Below, piece after piece: positions 7,019 through 11,946 of a DNA stretch of 11,946 nucleotides. The number at the start of each line of letters is the position of its first letter. The stretch's first letter is position 1. The notes below the pieces were generated by a model that was given only the letters and a program-made list of their open reading frames with translations, was not told the origin of the DNA and did not search any database. The stretch lies in NCBI GenBank assembly GCA_900552305.1, contig URZD01000048.1, forward strand, positions 1 through 11,946, in the 5' to 3' direction. This DNA comes from an uncultured Eubacteriales bacterium. Its GTDB lineage: Bacteria > Bacillota > Clostridia > Monoglobales > Monoglobaceae. The position numbers and the translations under genes are program-made.

Positions 7019-8788
7019 ATGAATGTGTTAACAAAAACGTGCAGGGGTTTTGTAAAGAGAGTGGCGGCGTACATTGTTGCAGGAACGGTTGCGGCAACGC
7101 TTATCCCGGCGGCGGTCAGCGCGGAGGATACGGCTGCCGCACCGACTTTGTGGGAAACGGTTTCGGAAATAAGCATGGACGGCTTTACAAAAACGAAAAG
7201 CGGCTCATGGATGGTTGCGGGCGAAAAGAACGTTGATGAAAGAACCGTTACGGTACAGACAGATGCCGGTGCCGACCCGTGGATTGTATGCCCCGACAGC
7301 GGTTTTTGCGATGTGGCATCAGATGCGGATCTGGCGGTAAATGCTCCGGAAATTGCGGAAAACGGAAAGCTGTTTGTTTTAAACAGGGGAAACGGTCTGA
7401 ACGGATGGTGGAGACCAACCTCGATTAAATCCGGTATACAGGCGCTGAATCTGTTTGACAAAACGAAAATCGCGGCGGGAGATAAGATAAAAATCACCGC
7501 ATATGTATACGCGAAAAATATCTGCCAGGGTGAGGGGAACTATAATAACTCGGGTGTTGACCAGACGCAGAACGTCAGCGCGAGAATCTGGCTGACCGAG
7601 CCGTGGAAAAGCAATGAACAGCCGGGCTATAACACAAACTGTGACCCGAGCAAAGAAACGTTTATCGGCGAAATCCCTGCCGGAAAATGGTCGGAGCTGA
7701 GCCTTGAATATACCGCGGGCACGGGCAACATGGACATAAACGGAATAGAAATAAATAACTATCCGGGAAGCAAGGACGGGATATATCCGCTTAACCTGTA
7801 TCTTGCCGGTGTTAAGGTGGAAAGACAGACAAGCGTTAAATCGGCATACACAAAGACCCTTGAAAACATTAACATGGACGGATTTACCGTAGATCAAAAA
7901 GGTGCTGCTGCGGTATGGAACGGATTTAAGTCGCATAAAACCGTCGGAGACCGGACATATAGCGTTAACGGTTCGGGCGGAAATGACACATGGACGCAGG
8001 GCTGCTGGTCAGAATTTGTTTCGGTACCGGACAATATGGATACCGTTCCCGATATAACAAAAAATAATAAGCTGTTCTATTTTGACAGACGGTATCCGTC
8101 CGTGGGCGGTGCAGGGTCCAGTCATCCGTCAAGCAAGGCGGCAATCATAGCAGGAAATATGTTTGATACGTCAAAGGTCAGTGTGGGCGATAAAATAAGA
8201 GTTGATGCGTGGTTATATGCAAAAAATCTTGCGACAATGGGCGGTGTTGCTGCCGACAATCAGAATCAGAGCGTAAACTACAGAATTTGGCTTATGGAGG
8301 AGGGCAGCGATACTGTTACTGCGGTAAATTCTCATGCGCCGGGCAGTGATGCGGCAAGCGGTACAATGATGCCGCTTGAATGGACAAAAATAAGTCTTGA
8401 ATATGTGGTAAACGATACAAACAAGGCTCTCAACAGTGTAAGAATAGACAACTATACGGACGGCGGTGTTTATCCTCAGGAAATTTATCTTGCTGGCATA
8501 ACCGTAGAAAAGCTTGAAAACGGCGGCTGGTACACAGCGGACGCAAACGGAAACGCATCAGGCGAGATTTACGCAAGCAACGCCGGAGCTTCGGAAGGCT
8601 CAAAGGTTATGGTTGCGGCATACGAGGGCAACACCTTCCTCGGCTGCGACATACTTGATGCAAACGGCGAGGTAAGTCCGTTCAGCGTAACGGGGGCAGC
8701 AAAGGCGGATAAGGTATGCGCGTATGTTTGGGATATGACTACACTTAAACCGCAGGCAGGAATTATCGGACTGACAAAGGCTGAGTAA
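7019..8788 (+). CDS. Secreted protein made of two tandem ~225-aa modules plus a C-terminal domain
   Basis: 589 aa. AAGGAGGA at 7003-7010 ends 8 nt before this ATG; an ATG at 7012 is out of frame. Residues 1-35 are a signal peptide (RVAAYIVAGTVAATLIPAAVSA-type core, cleavage near SA-ED). Module A is residues 44-269 and module B residues 277-499; both carry the MDGF opening, a K-L-F-(V/Y) strand, a GDKI strand and a terminal Y-LAG-(I/V)-x-VE strand. Module A is far closer to the copy in the gene at 629 than to module B next to it. Residues ~501-589 form a C-terminal domain (VMVAAYEGN ... VWDMTTLKP) shared with the protein ending at 554. There is no SLH repeat, no membrane anchor and no recognisable enzyme motif, so the likely role is ligand or partner binding outside the cell (inference). 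Its neighbours are a GH10 enzyme upstream and an SLH protein downstream that carries the same module. Confidence 0.88.
   Translation: MNVLTKTCRGFVKRVAAYIVAGTVAATLIPAAVSAEDTAAAPTLWETVSEISMDGFTKTKSGSWMVAGEKNVDERTVTVQTDAGADPWIVCPDSGFCDVASDADLAVNAPEIAENGKLFVLNRGNGLNGWWRPTSIKSGIQALNLFDKTKIAAGDKIKITAYVYAKNICQGEGNYNNSGVDQTQNVSARIWLTEPWKSNEQPGYNTNCDPSKETFIGEIPAGKWSELSLEYTAGTGNMDINGIEINNYPGSKDGIYPLNLYLAGVKVERQTSVKSAYTKTLENINMDGFTVDQKGAAAVWNGFKSHKTVGDRTYSVNGSGGNDTWTQGCWSEFVSVPDNMDTVPDITKNNKLFYFDRRYPSVGGAGSSHPSSKAAIIAGNMFDTSKVSVGDKIRVDAWLYAKNLATMGGVAADNQNQSVNYRIWLMEEGSDTVTAVNSHAPGSDAASGTMMPLEWTKISLEYVVNDTNKALNSVRIDNYTDGGVYPQEIYLAGITVEKLENGGWYTADANGNASGEIYASNAGASEGSKVMVAAYEGNTFLGCDILDANGEVSPFSVTGAAKADKVCAYVWDMTTLKPQAGIIGLTKAE
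7148..7825 (+). repeat. Copy 2 of the module (module A of the two-module protein)
   Basis: Encodes residues 44-269. Near-twin of the copy at 2162-2842: same length, no gaps, same four cysteines (91, 97, 169 and 208 here; 561, 567, 639 and 679 there), and the same GWWRPTS segment. The core (residues 71-230) is about 87% identical, the first 26 residues only about 42% and the last 39 about 69% (hand counts). Confidence 0.85.
7847..8515 (+). repeat. Copy 3 of the module (module B of the two-module protein)
   Basis: Encodes residues 277-499. It opens with TLENINMDGFTV and has NNKLFYFDRR, MFDTSKVSVGDKIRVDAWLYAKN split by the usual spacing, NYRIWLME, LEWTKISLEY and IYLAGITVE in the same order as the other copies. 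It is much more diverged: it lacks the CPDSGFC cysteines and the GWW segment, and it carries a glycine/serine-rich stretch (GGAGSSHPSSK) where those aromatics lie in copies 1 and 2. Confidence 0.75.
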
Positions 8789-8809
8789 ATCGTGACGCGG
8801 TATCGGTGC

Positions 8810-8855
8810 TGCCGCCGCTTTTGACGGCGGCACAATGCCGCGGATTCTGCGGCGG
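8810..8855 (+). promoter_or_regulatory. Two GC-rich hairpins with a possible alternative pairing
   Basis: Hairpin 1 pairs TGCCGCCG (8810-8817) with CGGCGGCA (8825-8832) over a 7-nt loop. Hairpin 2 pairs GCCGCGG (8837-8843) with CTGCGGC (8847-8853), one G-U pair, over a 3-nt loop. Alternatively, CCGCCGC (8812-8818) can pair with GCGGCGG (8849-8855), enclosing a short stem of 8827-8831 with 8837-8841. Only a weak T tract (8862-8865) follows, so this is not a convincing intrinsic terminator; a partial terminator, attenuator or RNA-stability element between the two-module gene and the second SLH gene is possible. Confidence 0.4.
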
Positions 8856-8890
8856 TCACAATTTTAAAAAGCTGAAAAGGAGCAAAAAGA

Positions 8891-11800
8891 ATGAGTATAA
8901 AAAGAACCCTTTGCATTATATTGGTATTCAGCATAGCAATGTCATCATTTACATTGTCTGTATTCGGTGCAGAGAATGAAAAAGGGGTTGACACGGCATA
9001 TGAGCGTGCTGTCACAGTTCTTTCTGCACTGGGAATTATGCAGGGAAAGACAGATGACGGTTTCAATGCGGAGGATAGCGTAACCCGTGCGGAGATGAGT
9101 GCGGTTACGGTCAGATTTCTCGGAATTGATTCGAACGGAATCGGCGGCTCAGACGCAGGCTACCGCGATGTGGCTGAGGAGTATTGGGCGAAGCCGTACA
9201 TTGATGCGGCATCAGCATTGGGACTTGCGAGCGGTAACGGGGACGGAACCTTTGCTCCGGAGGAATATGTTACGGCAGGACAGGCGGCAAAGATACTTGT
9301 CTGTGCTCTTGGCTATGAACCAAAGGCGCAGGACAGGGGCGGCTATCCCACAGGGTACATGACGGTCGCAAAGGAGCTTGGAATATTTGACGGGGTAAGT
9401 CTCCCGGAGAACGGTGATGCACCGCTTGAAAGACAAAAGCTCGCAAAAATGGTGTATAATGCGCTCGAGGTCGATCTGATGGAGATAAAGGCCTACGGCG
9501 CAGGCAGCTATGCCGCGGTTTCGGACGGCGTGTGCGCACTCGGCGAATATCATGACACGGAGAAAAAAAGCGGTACTGTTACGGCGAACTATGCCTCTGC
9601 TGCGGCGGACATGAATCTGGCGGAGGACGAGGTATGTATCAGCGGTGAGAAATACAAAACGGAGGTTGATGTTGATCTTTACCTCGGTTACTACGCGGAT
9701 TTTTACGTTAAAAAGGAAAAGAACAGTGACGAGGGAAAAATAATTGCATTTTTTCCGCAAACCGATAAAATAAGCCGTACGAAGGTTGATTTTGATGACG
9801 TTACGGCGGTGAATGTGGACGAGAGCTTTAATATAGAGATTAAATATTACGAAAAGAACGGCAATCGTGAAAAGAATGCAAGCGTTACCGCGCCGACAGT
9901 TTACTACAACGGCAGGGCGGAGGAGGTTTCGGGTGCGGCGGAGCTGCAGCGGTTTATTGATGAGCATATGAAGCAGGGACAGTTTGTGCTTCTGAAAAAC
10001 TCCTCAGGCGGAAGGCGTGACGTACTTTTTATGGAAAATTACAGTGCGTATGTTGTTGCGGACACCAATGCGGAGCGGGACCTGATTGCCTATGACATAT
10101 ACACGGCGGCGGGAACACAGCGCGGCGAGCTTGATTTGTCCTCGGACAAGGGAGCGGACAAACGGGTATTCTGGTATGACGGAGATACGGGAAAACGGCT
10201 CGGCAGTATGGGCGACATTATGATAGGCGATGTAATTTCGGTGTACGAGTCAAGTGACGGACTTTTGTATCGGATTTACAGAAGCAAGGCGAGAGTAACC
10301 GGTAAGGTTGAGAGAGTGCAAAGCCTTTCGGGCAGTACGGACGCGCCGCCGGCAGGTACGGTTATGCCGACGGAGTACCAAACGATTTCTGAAACGGATA
10401 TGGACGGTTTTACGGTAACAAAGGGCAACAAAGCGCCGACATATGCGATATGGGGATTTGAAGCCGAAAAGGCTGCGGAAAACGGCAGAAAGGTTAAAAT
10501 CGGAACAGACGGAGGCGGCGGAAAGTGGATAATCGGAAAGAACAGCAGAATTGTTGATGCTGATACAAGCGGAGATATGACGGTTGATATGCCGGAGATA
10601 ATTAAAAACAACAAGCTGTTTTATTTGAGTCGGCACTGGTCGGACGACGGCAAGGGAACAAGCGGAACGCCCGTTCCGTCAACTTCAATACAGCCGCTGG
10701 GACTGTTCAACAATCACCGTGTTAAAAAGGGCGATAAAATCAGAATAACCGCGTGGGTGTTCCCAAGCGAGATTGTTGAGGTCGGCGGTAACCTTTCAAC
10801 AGAGGGAATTGACCAGTATCAGGATGTGAATTATCGGATGTGGCTGATTGAGCCGTGGAAAAGTGTTGAACAGCCGGGTTATCAGTCGGGAAAACCGGGA
10901 GCAGAATCCTCGGTCGGCACGATTCCCGCAAATAAGTGGTCGGAAATCAGCTTTGAATATGAGGTAAACGACAAGGTCAAGAATATAACGAATATAAGGA
11001 TTGACAACGAGGCTAAAAGCGGCGTTTATCCTCTCCGGCTCTACCTTGCCGGTGTAAAGGTTGAAAGAGCGGCAGCAGCGGAAAAAGACGGCGAGGATTA
11101 CATTTTGCCGCAGGATGACGGGCGGTACAAGCTGTACATTGACGGAAAGGGCTATGAGCCTGTGCGTTCGCTGTATTCGGCCATGATACCGGCAAACAGT
11201 GAGGTAACACTTCTGCTTGACTATCAAGGCAGGATTGCGGGATACCTTAAAGGGGAGTCAAAGTCGTCGTACGGACTTTTGCTTAATGCGGGTATAAAGG
11301 ATAACGCGCTTGACGGAGATACGGTACAGATGAGGATACTGGATTCAGACGGCAAGGTGCGGACGTATGAAACAATGAAAAAGGTAAGGGCATACAACGG
11401 CTCCGAGGTTACAAAGATTCCGGCGGTAAACCTGATAACGGACCAGCCGTCGGACCCGATGACCGACTGGCATTTGTGGTCGACAAACAATGCCGCGAAT
11501 TTTCAGCTGCTTCAGCGCAACTGGATTACAGACAGCATAAAATCAAGGGCGGCATCACGAAAAATCATATACTATGAGACAAATCCCGAAGGACTTGTAA
11601 AAACAGTAATCGTTCCGTCAGTGCCGGAGGATAACCCTGACTGCAAGCTGCACATGATAAGTAATTTCAATCTTGATACGTGGAGAAACAGGGGAAACAT
11701 GCGGATGAGCGTCGGATCAAGGCAGCTTGCGTACACAACTGTACTCGACCCGTGGAACAAGGAACGTACGGAAACCTCGTTCAGTATTGCAAACCGCGCT

Positions 11801-11946
11801 TTGGTATACGAGGCGTTCCCAATGAGCTATGACGAGGAGGATTACAGTATCATACCGGGCGGCGTGTCATCACTCGGAGAGCAGAACGAATACGGGATGA
11901 TGTATTGGGCGGACGCACAGCTTTACCGCTATGCGGGCAGTGATAC
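8891..11946 (+). CDS. Second giant SLH surface protein (3' end outside window)
   Basis: Open from the ATG at 8891 to the window edge without a stop: 1018 codons so far. AAAAGGAG ends 8 nt before the start. Residues 1-27 are a signal peptide (KR, hydrophobic core, VFGA-EN). SLH repeats lie at ~36-80 (TRAE intact at 65-68), ~90-147 and ~152-192; the last two have lost the TRAE arginine context (TAGQ, ERQK). The rest follows the first SLH protein domain by domain: small beta domain ~227-287, uncharacterised beta region ~295-467, the shared module at 495-726 inserted between GKVERV and YIDGKGY, then a C-terminal half containing YGLLLNAGI and PMTDWHLWSTNNA, both identical in the paralogue. By alignment about 270 residues lie beyond the edge. 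It begins 102 nt after the two-module gene. Role as a wall-anchored scaffold or polysaccharide-binding protein is inference; no enzyme motif is seen. Confidence 0.9.
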   Translation, partial: MSIKRTLCIILVFSIAMSSFTLSVFGAENEKGVDTAYERAVTVLSALGIMQGKTDDGFNAEDSVTRAEMSAVTVRFLGIDSNGIGGSDAGYRDVAEEYWAKPYIDAASALGLASGNGDGTFAPEEYVTAGQAAKILVCALGYEPKAQDRGGYPTGYMTVAKELGIFDGVSLPENGDAPLERQKLAKMVYNALEVDLMEIKAYGAGSYAAVSDGVCALGEYHDTEKKSGTVTANYASAAADMNLAEDEVCISGEKYKTEVDVDLYLGYYADFYVKKEKNSDEGKIIAFFPQTDKISRTKVDFDDVTAVNVDESFNIEIKYYEKNGNREKNASVTAPTVYYNGRAEEVSGAAELQRFIDEHMKQGQFVLLKNSSGGRRDVLFMENYSAYVVADTNAERDLIAYDIYTAAGTQRGELDLSSDKGADKRVFWYDGDTGKRLGSMGDIMIGDVISVYESSDGLLYRIYRSKARVTGKVERVQSLSGSTDAPPAGTVMPTEYQTISETDMDGFTVTKGNKAPTYAIWGFEAEKAAENGRKVKIGTDGGGGKWIIGKNSRIVDADTSGDMTVDMPEIIKNNKLFYLSRHWSDDGKGTSGTPVPSTSIQPLGLFNNHRVKKGDKIRITAWVFPSEIVEVGGNLSTEGIDQYQDVNYRMWLIEPWKSVEQPGYQSGKPGAESSVGTIPANKWSEISFEYEVNDKVKNITNIRIDNEAKSGVYPLRLYLAGVKVERAAAAEKDGEDYILPQDDGRYKLYIDGKGYEPVRSLYSAMIPANSEVTLLLDYQGRIAGYLKGESKSSYGLLLNAGIKDNALDGDTVQMRILDSDGKVRTYETMKKVRAYNGSEVTKIPAVNLITDQPSDPMTDWHLWSTNNAANFQLLQRNWITDSIKSRAASRKIIYYETNPEGLVKTVIVPSVPEDNPDCKLHMISNFNLDTWRNRGNMRMSVGSRQLAYTTVLDPWNKERTETSFSIANRALVYEAFPMSYDEEDYSIIPGGVSSLGEQNEYGMMYWADAQLYRYAGSD
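10373..11068 (+). repeat. Copy 4 of the module (inside the second SLH protein)
   Basis: Encodes residues 495-726: YQTISETDMDGFTV, NNKLFYLSRHW, LGLFNNHRVKKGDKIRITAW, NYRMWLIEPWKS, NKWSEISFEY and LYLAGVKVER appear in the family order. It has no cysteine, unlike copies 1 and 2, but keeps the (I/T)EPWKS-x-(E/S)-(Q/E)-PGY segment that they share, so it is intermediate between them and copy 3. Confidence 0.8.

Noticed and set aside
7012..7236. Open frame on the + strand starting at the ATG at 7012, just downstream of a strong RBS
   Set aside because: It lies out of frame within the two-module gene, is only 74 codons, and has a glycine/arginine-rich composition typical of a shifted frame. The ATG at 7019 gives a signal peptide and a full-length protein.
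6946..7497. 183-codon minus-strand open frame across the GH10 to two-module gap
   Set aside because: Its amino-acid pattern mirrors the antisense of the module (a nearly identical antisense frame lies opposite the first copy at 2134-2553), so it is a shadow repeated because the module is repeated.
9212..9967. 251-codon open frame on the minus strand
   Set aside because: It is fully antisense to the well-supported second SLH gene and has no RBS or recognisable domain; GC-biased third positions of the real gene explain the lack of stops. The same applies to the other minus-strand frames in the window.

Overview
The window looks like part of a surface-polysaccharide locus of an anaerobic, Gram-positive Clostridia-type (Bacillota) bacterium. 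The evidence is S-layer-homology (SLH) proteins with classical signal peptides, strong AAGGAG ribosome binding sites 8-10 nt before the starts, and a secreted GH10 enzyme with a copper-amine-oxidase-type N-terminal domain, an arrangement common in plant-fibre-degrading gut and rumen Clostridia. The organism assignment is inference; there is no rRNA or housekeeping gene to anchor it.

Layout: five genes, all on the + strand, separated by 68, 28, 59 and 102 nt. (1) 1-554: C-terminal end of an exported or surface protein whose start lies outside the window. (2) 629-4501: a ~1290-aa SLH protein. (3) 4530-6959: a multidomain GH10 (endo-xylanase-like) enzyme. (4) 7019-8788: a 589-aa exported protein made almost entirely of two tandem copies of a ~225-aa binding-module-like domain. 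(5) 8891 to the right edge: a second giant SLH protein, paralogous to gene 2 and cut by the window end. No gene-free stretch exceeds about 100 nt, and I see no RNA gene, mobile element or CRISPR array.

The unifying element is a ~225-residue beta-rich, jelly-roll-like module that starts at a short M(D/N)GF signature. It occurs four times: once in each SLH protein and twice in gene 4. The gene 2 copy and the first gene 4 copy align without a gap at about 79% identity (hand count). In both SLH proteins the module sits inside another small beta domain, between its G-(I/V)-x-R-(I/V) strand and its YIDG strand; an uninterrupted copy of that small domain occurs earlier in the same proteins. It therefore behaves as a mobile cassette that has been plugged into two wall-anchored scaffolds and also made into a stand-alone secreted protein.

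Working model (inference): the SLH proteins are held on the cell wall and display the module, the GH10 enzyme cuts a xylan-like polymer, and the two-module protein is a free or weakly attached binding protein sharing the same ligand or partner specificity. The tight, same-strand layout suggests an operon. The only notable intergenic structure is a pair of GC-rich hairpins at 8810-8855, just before the second SLH gene, which can also re-pair in an alternative fold.
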